The notes: a model not told the origin generated them from the letters alone. DNA of 42,190 nt from Acholeplasmataceae bacterium (GCA_023230825.1 JALNWO010000003.1:1-42190); one strand, 5' to 3'. Counted from the first letter of the stretch, positions 17,996 through 25,026 are shown. A program made the numbers and translations.

Positions 17996-19519
17996 TTATC
18001 CTGCAAAGCGAAGGGGAATAACTGTAGCATAACGATTTGATCCTTTAAGCACCCTATATCGGGTACCATCCCACACGTGATCCTCGGAGTCAGTATCAAC
18101 ATCATCCAAATTATCCTCGTCGCGTGGTAAGGTCGGAAGCAATGAAATATGGGCTCTACAATGATCCATAAAATAGAGGCCTGGCCCTTCCCCGCGGATA
18201 GCATTTTCAAGCATGCCACGAGCCAATTCGAGGCCGTTAATTCGGGAACCTGGGGACTTATCCGCTGGAATCCATCGGACTCCGTAATCTTCCATCTTTT
18301 TCGCAATAGTATCAACATCTTTTTCACGGACCTGATAAATTTGCGAATCTGCTGGACCCGGACGAATGCGGCCCTGGGGTACCCAATGATTGACCACAAG
18401 TTCTGATTCACGTTTTCTAATACCTTGGGCGATATCCTTTGCTGACATTAGAATACCTTGGTTCATCCCAATTTGTTTGGAACCATACCATTCGTGTAAC
18501 AATATTAGGGAGCCGGCAGGGGGTGACCATCTTGACCCATCGGGCATGGTTGCATACTCACCGTTGGACTCGGCCCACCAAGCCACAGAAAACGGATGGG
18601 AAGAACCCCAGTCAAAGGACCGATCAATCTTCCAACCTGACGGAATCTTGAACCGCTTCTTGATATGTATAGATTCATCCCAAACACCGTCAAAGGCACC
18701 ACCGGCTACAACGTCCCAATCACCCCACAGCCACGCTTTGTGTTTGTTTGGATCAGTGATACTTTCTAACTCGGCTATATACTCGGGCGACAGGTAAATG
18801 TTTTCCTTGTATGATCCGAAAATTCGGACCTGAGTCTTGGTAATATCTTCGCGCTGCTGGGTTCGAGGATTAAACACGTTTGTGGTTATTCGCACCACTT
18901 TGCCAGGGGGAGCCGGGTCAATAAACCGAAGTTTGACCCAGTTATGCCCTGGACCATATGGGTTGGTGGTAGAAAACACCATCAAAGGTATTTCCGGCAA
19001 TAGGTACTGTTCGTTGGTTTCCTGATCAGTTTGGGGGTGATCCTGGGGGCGGAATGATGACCGATTTGTACTCATCATGGCATCAAACAGCTCAGGAGTA
19101 GGGTACTTCGTCAGTTCGTTCCAACCAATAAATGGAAACTCTTGCCCATGATAATTGTAGTAGTCGGATGGCTTCTTGGCCTGGCGAAACAGTAATTCCT
19201 CACCAGTGGGCCAGACCCATTTGTAATCCGACCTAGATGAAAGCCACCTGGCCCCATCAAAGAACTCGGGGTACCATCGCAAAGACTTAGACACCAAGTC
19301 ATCCAAGTTTTTGTATTCGCGGTCAAAAATGATCCCGCGCCAAAACCGACCATATCCCATCCCAACGTAGCGTCGGAATTTCATAAGCTGGGAGTCGGTT
19401 TTACCTGGACCCCGGGTACCTTCAAACAAAATAAAATTACATGGGCAAGTCATGGCCAGAGTTTGTGATCCGGCCAAAGGCTTCCATACAACCCGCGGCT
19501 CTTGAGGTACGGCGCTCAT
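17996..19519 (-). CDS. terL: Terminase large subunit
   Basis: 507 residues. Walker A is EGTRGPGKT (33-41) and the Walker B region is FPFIGWNEL (128-136). The motif VFSTTNPYGPGHNWVK near residue 180 is the coupling motif region. The C-terminal nuclease starts with a catalytic-type aspartate in DRSFDWGSSHPFSVAWW. It is the ATP-driven packaging motor and genome cutter. The start is in an ATGA overlap with the small subunit. Confidence 0.95.
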   Translation of the reverse strand: MSAVPQEPRVVWKPLAGSQTLAMTCPCNFILFEGTRGPGKTDSQLMKFRRYVGMGYGRFWRGIIFDREYKNLDDLVSKSLRWYPEFFDGARWLSSRSDYKWVWPTGEELLFRQAKKPSDYYNYHGQEFPFIGWNELTKYPTPELFDAMMSTNRSSFRPQDHPQTDQETNEQYLLPEIPLMVFSTTNPYGPGHNWVKLRFIDPAPPGKVVRITTNVFNPRTQQREDITKTQVRIFGSYKENIYLSPEYIAELESITDPNKHKAWLWGDWDVVAGGAFDGVWDESIHIKKRFKIPSGWKIDRSFDWGSSHPFSVAWWAESNGEYATMPDGSRWSPPAGSLILLHEWYGSKQIGMNQGILMSAKDIAQGIRKRESELVVNHWVPQGRIRPGPADSQIYQVREKDVDTIAKKMEDYGVRWIPADKSPGSRINGLELARGMLENAIRGEGPGLYFMDHCRAHISLLPTLPRDEDNLDDVDTDSEDHVWDGTRYRVLKGSNRYATVIPLRFAG

Positions 19520-20214
19520 TTACGAACTTCCTCTTTCAAGTCGAGCTGCTGGGCTTCCGATGATTTTTCCCAGGCTTCCACGTCAATGATTTGGCCATCG
19601 GGGGTACCGGGAATGACCATCACCCCTCCACGCACAGTAACATTCGATTCGGTCACTTGGATATCCATCTTTTTGATTCGAGCCAGACCCATCCAGGCCC
19701 GAATGCGCCCACCATGTGTAGCGTCCCCACTATAGTGATTGGCTTCTTTGAGCAGACCCATAATGACCCCCTTGCGGGTCAGTAATTTTTCCTCGTCCAT
19801 AGAGTCAACAACAGCCTGCAGCCGCCGTTGAACCGCTGGGGATTGCAACAAATCCATTCCGGCCTTAGTGGCTGAAGTTATGGATTTGTCATATTTGGGA
19901 TTGGACAATAAGAATGCCTGGCCCGGTGACCAAGTCTGAAGGTAGGCGTCAATGAAGCCATGAATCATTTCTAACTGGCGATGGGTGATGTTCTCATCTT
20001 CCAAATAGTATAATGGGCCATGAATAGGTTGCGTCTCGGCTAACTCCGTTTTCGCTTTCTTATTGGCGCGCCGTTCTTTACGGTTTCCCTCGCGATCCAA
20101 ATCCCGCTTGGCTTTCGCACTGATTCTACCCGCATCAGCACGAAGCTTGCGTATCGCATCAGGGTCAGCTCGTTCCGGAGCCTTATAACCGGGTTCCCAT
20201 GGGAATACAGACAT
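19516..20214 (-). CDS. terS: Terminase small subunit
   Basis: 232 residues from the ATG at 20214, which has AGGTGG about five bases upstream. A GTG three codons before is less well placed. The N-terminal part is highly basic (RKLRADAGRISAKAKRDLDREGNRKERRANKKAK). The middle, from THRQLEMIHGFIDAYLQTWSPGQAFLLSNPKYDKS, resembles terminase small subunits with an HTH. The later GVIMGLLKEANHYSGDATHGGRIRAWMGLARI part is typical of the family. It would recognise the packaging start site, for which the 18-bp palindrome just upstream is a candidate. Confidence 0.85.
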   Translation of the reverse strand: MSVFPWEPGYKAPERADPDAIRKLRADAGRISAKAKRDLDREGNRKERRANKKAKTELAETQPIHGPLYYLEDENITHRQLEMIHGFIDAYLQTWSPGQAFLLSNPKYDKSITSATKAGMDLLQSPAVQRRLQAVVDSMDEEKLLTRKGVIMGLLKEANHYSGDATHGGRIRAWMGLARIKKMDIQVTESNVTVRGGVMVIPGTPDGQIIDVEAWEKSSEAQQLDLKEEVRK

Positions 20215-20264
20215 AGGTACCACCTATCAAGTAAAATTTTCGATAGGATAACCCCAAAAGCAAC

Positions 20265-20282
20265 TGTCGACACGTGTCGACA
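20265..20282. promoter_or_regulatory. Perfect 18-bp palindrome upstream of terS
   Basis: TGTCGACACGTGTCGACA is a perfect palindrome built from two GTCGACAC-type halves, lying in the 82-base gap between Rz and terS. Nearby GATAGG/CCTATC elements flank the terS start. It could be a terminase-binding site (pac or cos region) or an operator for a dimeric regulator. Position favours packaging, but no test is possible from sequence alone. Confidence 0.6.
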
Positions 20283-20296
20283 CGCCTAGAATGTAC

Positions 20297-20779
20297 CTAT
20301 CTGGATCGGTTTAAATGCTCTTGAACAATTTCGACATATTCCTGCAACCCACCTACCTTGTCAGCAAGTCTTGCAGCTTCCCTTCCCATATCTGAGTATT
20401 CTCCGTAACACGATGCAAATAATCCGATCCAGTCGGTTCCGTCTCCATCAATTCCGGCAAGGGGGTCGGAACTCGGGGTTTGCTTGGTACGGAGTTGGTT
20501 GAGCAGGCCTGCAATCCGACTATCACGAGCAATGATAGTAGCTTCCGCAGCTTCCCTGGCCAATACGGCCCCGCGATAATTGGCGTCAGCACGATCTTTC
20601 TCCAATTGCATGGCTTCAGTTAAACGAGCGTTTTCAGCCTCTACTTCGACTCTAAACGATTCCCGACCGGCTTCGTATTTGGATTCGCCCCACCACTTGA
20701 CTCCAAATACTATACCAATGAGGATGACCAGGCCCAGGATATATGGAGCGGCAACTTTAATGGCAGATGACCACATCAT
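20297..20779 (-). CDS. Rz: i-spanin (Rz-like)
   Basis: 160 residues. A single N-terminal membrane segment (ILGLVILIGIVFGVKWW, residues 14-30) is followed by a long charged coiled coil (ESFRVEVEAENARLTEAMQLEKDRAD), the class II membrane topology of Rz. The o-spanin gene is nested inside in another frame. The start ATG forms an ATGA overlap with the upstream membrane protein gene. It would join inner and outer membranes at lysis. Confidence 0.88.
   Translation of the reverse strand: MMWSSAIKVAAPYILGLVILIGIVFGVKWWGESKYEAGRESFRVEVEAENARLTEAMQLEKDRADANYRGAVLAREAAEATIIARDSRIAGLLNQLRTKQTPSSDPLAGIDGDGTDWIGLFASCYGEYSDMGREAARLADKVGGLQEYVEIVQEHLNRSR
20353..20592 (-). CDS. Rz1: o-spanin lipoprotein (Rz1-like), nested in Rz
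   Basis: 79 residues in a different frame inside Rz. A signal sequence LRKLLSLLVIVGLQAC ends in a lipobox (LQAC) with cysteine near residue 30, followed by a proline-rich stretch (SKPRVPTPLPELMETEP). This is the normal Rz1 architecture. The start is a GTG; a TTG nearer the signal sequence is also possible. The lipoprotein would sit in the outer membrane and bind the C-terminus of Rz. Confidence 0.85.
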   Translation of the reverse strand: MLTPIIAGPYWPGKLRKLLSLLVIVGLQACSTNSVPSKPRVPTPLPELMETEPTGSDYLHRVTENTQIWEGKLQDLLTR

Positions 20780-21075
20780 TTGGATGCCTCAATGGTTTCG
20801 GCGGCCCGCTCAACCCGCTGGGCGTTAGATTCCAGGTGATCTGTAATATCTTCCAGATACTTCCGGTTAATGGATCGTTCAAAATCCACGTCACTGGTCA
20901 AATGAATGATTTGGTTAGTGAAAGCCGTGTACTGGTTTTCCAATCGGAAGTGAAAATAAACCATAGCCACCGTCCAAGACAGCAATGCGCCGGACATAAA
21001 CAATAGAAAAGCCGCAAGCAGCACTCGATACCGGTCCCAGCTCAAACTAATCAAGTTAAGTGCGTGACGCATCAT
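20776..21075 (-). CDS. Small membrane protein of the lysis cassette
   Basis: About 99 residues from the ATG at 21075, which follows AAGGGGACG. One strong membrane segment (VLLAAFLLFMSGALLSWTVAMVYF) follows a short basic N-terminus, and a charged helical C-terminus follows it. It lies between a second membrane protein and the spanins. It may be a holin or antiholin. The 5-prime end overlaps the upstream gene by 20 bases. Confidence 0.65.
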   Translation of the reverse strand: MMRHALNLISLSWDRYRVLLAAFLLFMSGALLSWTVAMVYFHFRLENQYTAFTNQIIHLTSDVDFERSINRKYLEDITDHLESNAQRVERAAETIEASK

Positions 21076-21553
21076 CGTCCCCTTGATCGTAAGGTAAAAC
21101 AGGAACATCATTGCGACCTCTCAGACTATGGTGTTCCCGGCATTGGTCTAACTGATACCGCAAGCTATCATTTTCCCGTTTTTGGGATTCAATTTCGAGC
21201 AACGTCACTTCCAGCTTGGCTTTCAGTGTGACCAACTCGGAAAAGAACTCTTCCCGTTCACGCTCGGCCTTGATCCGAATCTGGCGTTCATCTTCGGCCC
21301 GCTGAATGGCATCGGCCAAAACGCGCGACAGTTGTTCCAGGGTACCCGACTCCGTCCGACCTGAGGTGGTTTGATTCTGCACGAACGTCGACAGGAGGGG
21401 CCACAGGACTTTCCATGCAAAGGCCAAGGCACCAAACCCGAGAATCGTAGTGGTGGCGGGGTGACGTATGAGTTCTTCCAAGATGGATATTTCCGCCGGT
21501 GACCCAGTCGGGTGTGGAATCGGGTGAGGTATAACCGGTTGCCCGTCAGACAT
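21056..21553 (-). CDS. Membrane protein with coiled coil, holin candidate
   Basis: 165 residues. A Pro/His-rich start is followed by a membrane segment near residues 35-57 (TTILGFGALAFAWKVLWPLLSTFV), then a long coiled coil (RAEDERQIRIKAEREREEFFSELVTLKAKLE). It overlaps the endolysin gene by eight bases, the classic holin position. The large cytoplasmic coiled coil is not typical of holins, so the call is tentative. Confidence 0.55.
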   Translation of the reverse strand: MSDGQPVIPHPIPHPTGSPAEISILEELIRHPATTTILGFGALAFAWKVLWPLLSTFVQNQTTSGRTESGTLEQLSRVLADAIQRAEDERQIRIKAEREREEFFSELVTLKAKLEVTLLEIESQKRENDSLRYQLDQCREHHSLRGRNDVPVLPYDQGDDDASRT

Positions 21554-22127
21554 ATCGGCCGCCCTTCATGATGTACACAGCCTTCATTTCCTCCATACTA
21601 TACGTATGTTGGCCATACGGGGATAGGGGAAGGGAGGCCCATATATTGTTACAAGCCAGCACGGCTTTTTCAAACTCACCGGCAATGATACGCCCATACG
21701 CCCGCTGTTCTTTGAGCTGCTGAATGGCATACCGGTCTTGGGATAGAGGGCTGAAGTCAGGTAAGCCCAGTTGCTTTTGATAATGTTTCCAATAGCGGTA
21801 CAGAATCTGATAACGGCCCGCGGCAGTGGAACTGAGTTTGGGGTTGAGACGAATCAGCCTGTTCGGGTGGCGAGAATAATCGGTGACCACAATATTGGGG
21901 TTATTTGGATCAGGATAGGCTGGCATCAGCGAGCCACCGACGATCACATCATAGCCGTAGTGAGGCTTGGAGCCCGAAGGGTATCCGTTTCCGTAGTGGG
22001 GGTTGGATGGGTCATTGGGAATGTAGTATGGATTTGACGGCTGACGGTTGTTGTCGGTCCCTTCAGTGTACGCAATGGCGTCTAGGAAAGCCACGATGTT
22101 ATCGGGTTCGGATTGGATGACGGCCAT
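21546..22127 (-). CDS. Endolysin, lambda R-like lytic transglycosylase
   Basis: About 193 residues from the ATG at 22127 (GGGGGA six bases upstream). An in-frame GTG at 22202 would add 25 residues that do not look like the family. The sequence follows lambda R: FLDAIAYTEGTDNNRQ (catalytic glutamate in YTEGT), HYGYDVIVGGSLM, LNPKLSSTAAGRYQIL, KQLGLPDFSPLSQDRYAIQQ and NNIWASLP. An insertion of about 20 residues rich in Asn, Pro and Tyr lies after NRQ. It has no signal sequence and therefore depends on a holin. It cleaves the glycan strands of peptidoglycan. Confidence 0.92.
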   Translation of the reverse strand: MAVIQSEPDNIVAFLDAIAYTEGTDNNRQPSNPYYIPNDPSNPHYGNGYPSGSKPHYGYDVIVGGSLMPAYPDPNNPNIVVTDYSRHPNRLIRLNPKLSSTAAGRYQILYRYWKHYQKQLGLPDFSPLSQDRYAIQQLKEQRAYGRIIAGEFEKAVLACNNIWASLPLSPYGQHTYSMEEMKAVYIMKGGRYV

Positions 22128-22202
22128 GGGAGTCCCCCAAAAGACGAAGGTTGGGTGGGTACATTGATTGGCTTGATTATAGGCGATATTTATGGTAGCC
22201 AC

Positions 22203-22534
22203 ACGGGGGAACCGGTACCCCAGCTGAGTCTATGATAGATAGGGATAGGGGAACTTATGTTGAAGTCAAAACATGGGGGGATATTTTGGGGTGGGAACCC
22301 CCCTGCGCCTCGATGTTCCTATCGGGGGTATGGGGGGGTCAAATAAAAATCGTTCTCATCCTCATGTTCTTTTTCAATCAGGTTAGGGAATGATTCTCAT
22401 CTTGGGGATGGAAGATCGAATCAAAATCAAAATCGGAACGAGAACGAGAGTAGTTCTTATTCGCATACTCATTCCATGATCGAATTGATAATCAAAATCA
22501 GAACGAGAAGTATTACTATTGATAGACGAAAGAA
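22203..22534. other. Non-coding region left of the lysis genes, G-rich and repeat-bearing
   Basis: The left part (22257-22345) holds clustered G-tracts on the plus strand, ending GGGGGTATGGGGGGGTC, with quadruplex potential. A 29-codon frame (22257-22346) preceded by AGGGGAACTT runs through it, but the G-runs give a biased protein and I do not call it a gene. The right part holds a direct repeat (22415-22509) and several GTTCTC/GAACGA elements. A TTGACT on the minus strand near 22276 could be part of the late promoter, but no matching -10 is seen. Confidence 0.5.
22415..22509. repeat. Direct repeat of about 30 bp, iteron-like
   Basis: Two copies, 22415-22444 and 22479-22509, share ATCGAAT...AATCAAAATC.GAACGAGAA and are 64 bp apart. 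A related AATCAGAACGA core appears again near 22920 and a weaker ATTAGAACGA near 23040. The spacing and AT-rich setting fit binding sites for a replication initiator or a regulator. Confidence 0.6.
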
Positions 22535-22553
22535 GGGGCTCATGTCGAGCCCC
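22535..22553 (-). terminator. Rho-independent terminator of the 22564-22839 gene
   Basis: GGGGCTC and GAGCCCC form a 7-bp stem with a 5-base loop, located 10 bases downstream of the stop of the leftward gene and followed on that strand by TTCTTTC. The T-run is imperfect. Confidence 0.6.
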
Positions 22554-22563
22554 AATTAATGGA

Positions 22564-22839
22564 TCAATAGCCCTGATAAATCATATCATCCATCATTCCA
22601 ATGCGCAGCCCTAATTCGAGATTTCCAATCATTTCTTCCGTGAACTCTATATCCTCCGATTCCAACATCATCAGCACGTGATGCAGAACGCGAATCTGGC
22701 GATGGCGCTGTGAAGGGGCGCTATCTGGATCGCCATAATCGGCCCGCTGAATGAAGGTGTCCAATAGGTCATGGTACCCCAATTCATCGCAGAGCCTGCC
22801 GATATCCCTCTGGATGGCGCGGATCTGATTCTGATTCAT
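22564..22839 (-). CDS. Small leftward early protein, unknown
   Basis: 91 residues, MNQNQIRAIQRDIGRLCDELG..., with a good AAGGGGAATCAA ribosome site. It is acidic, mostly helical, with a DDMIYQGY end. It stands alone between a promoter (22875-22903) and a terminator. Early single-gene units of this sort often encode host-takeover or anti-defence proteins, but nothing in the sequence shows that. Confidence 0.75.
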   Translation of the reverse strand: MNQNQIRAIQRDIGRLCDELGYHDLLDTFIQRADYGDPDSAPSQRHRQIRVLHHVLMMLESEDIEFTEEMIGNLELGLRIGMMDDMIYQGY

Positions 22840-22874
22840 TTGATTCCCCTTAATGATTTCTGATTCGATGATTC

Positions 22875-22903
22875 ATTATAGGAAATCAAGATCATCCTGG
22901 CAA
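22875..22903 (-). promoter_or_regulatory. Sigma70-type promoter, leftward
   Basis: On the minus strand, TTGCCA, a 17-base spacer and TATAAT. It lies about 35 bases upstream of the 22839 start. The 17 bases TCTTGATTTCCTATAAT are shared exactly with the rightward promoter at 23099-23127, so the spacer and the -10 are conserved beyond need. Confidence 0.75.
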
Positions 22904-22972
22904 CGAAATTATATCTATCAATCAGAACGAATCAATAGAATAAATCAATTGGATAATTCCACGAGGGGCGTC

Positions 22973-23029
22973 TATAATATTGGCCCCTTGGGCCACGGGC
23001 TAAGGCTCGATTCTAGGGCCAATATTATA
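22973..23029. repeat. 14-bp perfect inverted repeat with divergent -10 like boxes
   Basis: TATAATATTGGCCC (22973-22986) and its exact reverse complement (23016-23029) are separated by 29 bases. Each arm carries a TATAAT, pointing in opposite directions. On the plus strand a TTGGAT lies 18 bases before the first. It could be an operator or a divergent promoter pair. Confidence 0.7.
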
Positions 23030-23057
23030 TCATGAATTAGAACGAATTAGGAATTAA

Positions 23058-23093
23058 ATTTATCTATCAAAATTCGAGCATCGATAGATAAAT
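23058..23093. repeat. 11-bp inverted repeat ATTTATCTATC
   Basis: ATTTATCTATC and GATAGATAAAT flank a 14-base loop between the two divergent promoters. The arms are AT-rich and symmetric, suitable for a dimeric regulator or an initiator. GATAGATA-like words recur in the surrounding 300 bases. Confidence 0.65.
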
Positions 23094-23098
23094 ATATG

Positions 23099-23127
23099 TT
23101 GATGAACCACTCTTGATTTCCTATAAT
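23099..23127 (+). promoter_or_regulatory. Sigma70-type promoter, rightward
   Basis: TTGATG, 17 bases and TATAAT, ending 41 bases before the start of the 23168 gene. The spacer contains the same TCTTGATTTCCTATAAT string as the leftward promoter at 22875-22903, which suggests a shared regulator acting on both. Confidence 0.75.
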
Positions 23128-23167
23128 TAAATCATCCAATCACGAATCAATAGATAAGGAATGAGAA

Positions 23168-23377
23168 ATGCGAATATTCGACAATGATCCAGATGAATAC
23201 GGGAATCAGATCATCCTGGCCCGACCCCTAACGGCATCTGAAGAAAAGCAAATAGAACGATTCTCATGCGATTATGAATGCGAATATTATCAGGGCGCAT
23301 TTGAAAGGGCGTGGATAAACGTCGATCTTAAAGATGCCGAGCCCTTGATGAATTATCTAATCGCTCTGCCAAATTAA
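23168..23377 (+). CDS. Small rightward early protein, unknown
   Basis: 69 residues, MRIFDNDPDEYGNQIILARPL..., very acidic, with AAGGAATGAG before the start. It is divergent from the 22564-22839 gene and shares a mirrored promoter with it. Net negative charge is typical of small phage inhibitors and DNA mimics, but no family is recognised. Confidence 0.75.
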   Translation: MRIFDNDPDEYGNQIILARPLTASEEKQIERFSCDYECEYYQGAFERAWINVDLKDAEPLMNYLIALPN

Positions 23378-23402
23378 CCCGAGCCGCCCGCCTCGCGCGG
23401 GC

Positions 23403-23463
23403 CAATAGGAAAAATCTACTGCTGCTGCCGTTCCCGTAGATAAATAGTTGATTTTTCCTATTG
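23403..23463. repeat. 14-bp inverted repeat overlapping a promoter
   Basis: CAATAGGAAAAATC (23403-23416) and its exact reverse complement (23450-23463). The right arm overlaps the -35 box of the promoter at 23461, so it looks like an operator. The intervening bases contain a further short pairing, TCTAC with GTAGA. A GC-rich hairpin (GCCCGC...GCGGGC near 23388) lies just upstream after the 23377 stop. Confidence 0.7.
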
Positions 23464-23489
23464 ACTTATCAAGCCGCTGTTCTTATAAT
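23461..23489 (+). promoter_or_regulatory. Strong sigma70-type promoter
   Basis: TTGACT, 17 bases and TATAAT, about 52 bases upstream of the 23541 start. This is the closest match to consensus in the window. The -35 lies in one arm of a 14-bp inverted repeat, so repression is likely. Confidence 0.85.
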
Positions 23490-23540
23490 ATAGACATGGC
23501 TCAAGATCAGAGCCGCCTACTTCCATAAGGGGAAAACGCC

Positions 23541-24149
23541 ATGAAATCCATTTTCGAGAAAAAATACATCAACGAGACCCAGGCGCGCAAAGCCGCCGAG
23601 AAAGCCGGCATCAATGAAATTAAAAAGGTCGACAGGTTCTGGATGCTGGTTGAAAACGAAGAGCCAGCCGCCCCCCGCAGCGAACTGGAAGCGTGGATTT
23701 TAGAATTTCAGGCTAACATCGAAGCCTGCCAAAGCCTAAACGCCATTCCAGCCATGTACGAATTACTGAATCAGAAAAAGGGTCTGACCGAAACCGTCCG
23801 CGCGGCTCTGGATGAGGAAATCGGCATCCGTACTGAAGAGCTGGAAGCGACCCAAGCCGTCACAGGCAAGCCGTCTAAACCCAAGGCTGAGCCTAAAGAA
23901 TGGGTTCGCCAATCATCCATCTTAAAGCCAACCAAAGCCGTCTGGTTTATCGCCGACGAATTGTACGCCAAGGCTGAAGCCGAGGGCCAGCCGTACCCAA
24001 CCCGCAGCCAGGTACAAGACGAATGCGTGCGCCGTGGGATCGCTTCAGGAACAGCCCGCACCCAGTTCCAACACTGGTTCAAATGCCGCAAGGAAATGGA
24101 ACAAGCCACCCGCGCGCGAATTGAAGACGGCCAGATCATAGCCGCTTAA
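23541..24149 (+). CDS. Protein with C-terminal WxIAD domain, putative regulator
   Basis: 202 residues with AAGGGGAAAACGCC before the start. Residues 1-45 form a charged helical part (NETQARKAAEKAGINEIKKVDRFW). Residues about 130-190 (KAVWFIADELY... QVQDECVRRGIASGTARTQFQHWFK) match the C-terminal domain of the proteins at 35068-35673 and 37445-37936. The repeated pattern is W-x-IAD, a helix, then a GI/TA/TQ/W motif, which looks like a small helix-turn-helix. Transcribed from the strong promoter at 23461. A DNA-binding role is inferred. Confidence 0.75.
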   Translation: MKSIFEKKYINETQARKAAEKAGINEIKKVDRFWMLVENEEPAAPRSELEAWILEFQANIEACQSLNAIPAMYELLNQKKGLTETVRAALDEEIGIRTEELEATQAVTGKPSKPKAEPKEWVRQSSILKPTKAVWFIADELYAKAEAEGQPYPTRSQVQDECVRRGIASGTARTQFQHWFKCRKEMEQATRARIEDGQIIAA

Positions 24150-24160
24150 TGACCACAATG

Positions 24161-24174
24161 GGGGCTACGGCCCC
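24161..24174 (+). other. UNCG tetraloop hairpin between genes
   Basis: GGGGC, loop TACG, GCCCC. The C(UACG)G tetraloop is very stable in RNA. No T-run follows, and a ribosome site (AAAGGA) comes directly after, so it may act in mRNA stability or as a weak attenuator. Confidence 0.5.
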
Positions 24175-24187
24175 TAAAGGAACCACT

Positions 24188-24421
24188 ATGACGTCCATTA
24201 CCGAACGAATCGCGCTAATTGAAGCCCTCACCGCCGAACTCAAGAGCCACCCGGCTTGCGCCCAATTCAAAGACACCGGGACTCGTTACCAGATCATGCT
24301 ACCGCCAGGCCTGCACCCCTATCTGGACGGCATACAAGCCAGCTATATTACCGGTAAGGCCAAAGCCCTTGGCAGGCTGATAGCCAAAGCCGAGCAGGTG
24401 TGGAACGAATCCAGACTATGA
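24188..24421 (+). CDS. Small protein, unknown
   Basis: 77 residues, MTSITERIALIEALTAELKSHPACAQ.... I chose the ATG at 24188 because it follows AAAGGAACC; an in-frame ATG at 24149 lies across the motif and hairpin before it. The protein is mostly helical with no motif. A 23-codon membrane ORF overlaps its end. Confidence 0.7.
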   Translation: MTSITERIALIEALTAELKSHPACAQFKDTGTRYQIMLPPGLHPYLDGIQASYITGKAKALGRLIAKAEQVWNESRL

Positions 24422-24489
24422 GCCTTTATACTTTATCCCTGGCCGCAGGGGTGACCATCCTAATTGGCCTCATCCTTACAAGCCCGTAG
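24418..24489 (+). CDS. 23-residue membrane peptide
   Basis: The ATG is in an ATGA overlap with the upstream stop. It encodes MSLYTLSLAAGVTILIGLIL followed by TSP, a single hydrophobic segment. Such tiny coupled membrane peptides are frequent in phage early regions. The call rests on coupling and composition alone. Confidence 0.4.
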   Translation: MSLYTLSLAAGVTILIGLILTSP

Positions 24490-24538
24490 AGCGATTAAAG
24501 CCCCGACCCCTGCCCATTCCCTACCCTTACCCCCATTC

Positions 24539-24570
24539 GGCCCGCCACGATCGCGTGAGACGGGCCATTT
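24539..24570. terminator. Terminator between convergent genes
   Basis: GGCCCG and CGGGCC enclose an inner CACG/CGTG stem and are followed by ATTTT on the plus strand. It lies between the end of the rightward small genes and the end of the leftward VRR-NUC gene, and may serve both directions. Confidence 0.65.
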
Positions 24571-24576
24571 TCGATT

Positions 24577-25026
24577 CTAAGGGGCTGGAGCCGGCTCGGA
24601 AAGGTATTGAATCAGGGTTTCGCGGGCCTCTTTCCAGCCCTGAGCCAACGCCCAGCCGTAACCACAATCAATAAGGGCGTCCCGCCACTCAAGCTGCACG
24701 GCCGAGGCCTTGCCGCCGCCAAACTTCCAATCTTTCTTCAGTTCGATGTACAAGCCGTGGACGCCATGCCGAGCTACCGGCAAGAATAAGTCAGGGACGC
24801 CAGGCTTTGTACCCATCGCCTTTAACTTGGTGGCCACAACGACTGAACGCTCGCCGCCGTTAGGTATATGGTGCAGCAGTTTGAGCTCCGGCCATTTGCC
24901 ATGGTACATAGCCCGCGCCGCCCATGCCATCAAAGCCATCTGTTCAGCATCTTCTGAGCCCTTGCACCGGGCATCGAATTCGGCATCATCGTCGTATGGG
25001 TGCCAGTTTGGATTCGGTTCTATCAT
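24577..25026 (-). CDS. VRR-NUC domain nuclease
   Basis: 149 residues. The core pattern is KLLHHIPNGGERS (residues 49-61), GTKPGVPDLFLPV (72-84) with the catalytic aspartate in PDL, and LYIELKK (92-98) with the Glu-x-Lys pair, followed by Q..W. This is the PD-(D/E)XK VRR-NUC fold, found in phage junction or flap nucleases. It lies downstream of the primase-helicase, separated by the candidate origin. Likely role in resolving replication or recombination intermediates. Confidence 0.85.
   Translation of the reverse strand: MIEPNPNWHPYDDDAEFDARCKGSEDAEQMALMAWAARAMYHGKWPELKLLHHIPNGGERSVVVATKLKAMGTKPGVPDLFLPVARHGVHGLYIELKKDWKFGGGKASAVQLEWRDALIDCGYGWALAQGWKEARETLIQYLSEPAPAP

Noticed and set aside
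22257..22346. 29-codon frame with a good ribosome site in the G-rich gap
   Set aside because: Short and made mostly of Gly, Pro and Arg from the G/C runs; kept only as a note in the gap entry.
22415..22509. CRISPR-like repeat
   Set aside because: Only two copies with one 34-base spacer and no cas genes.
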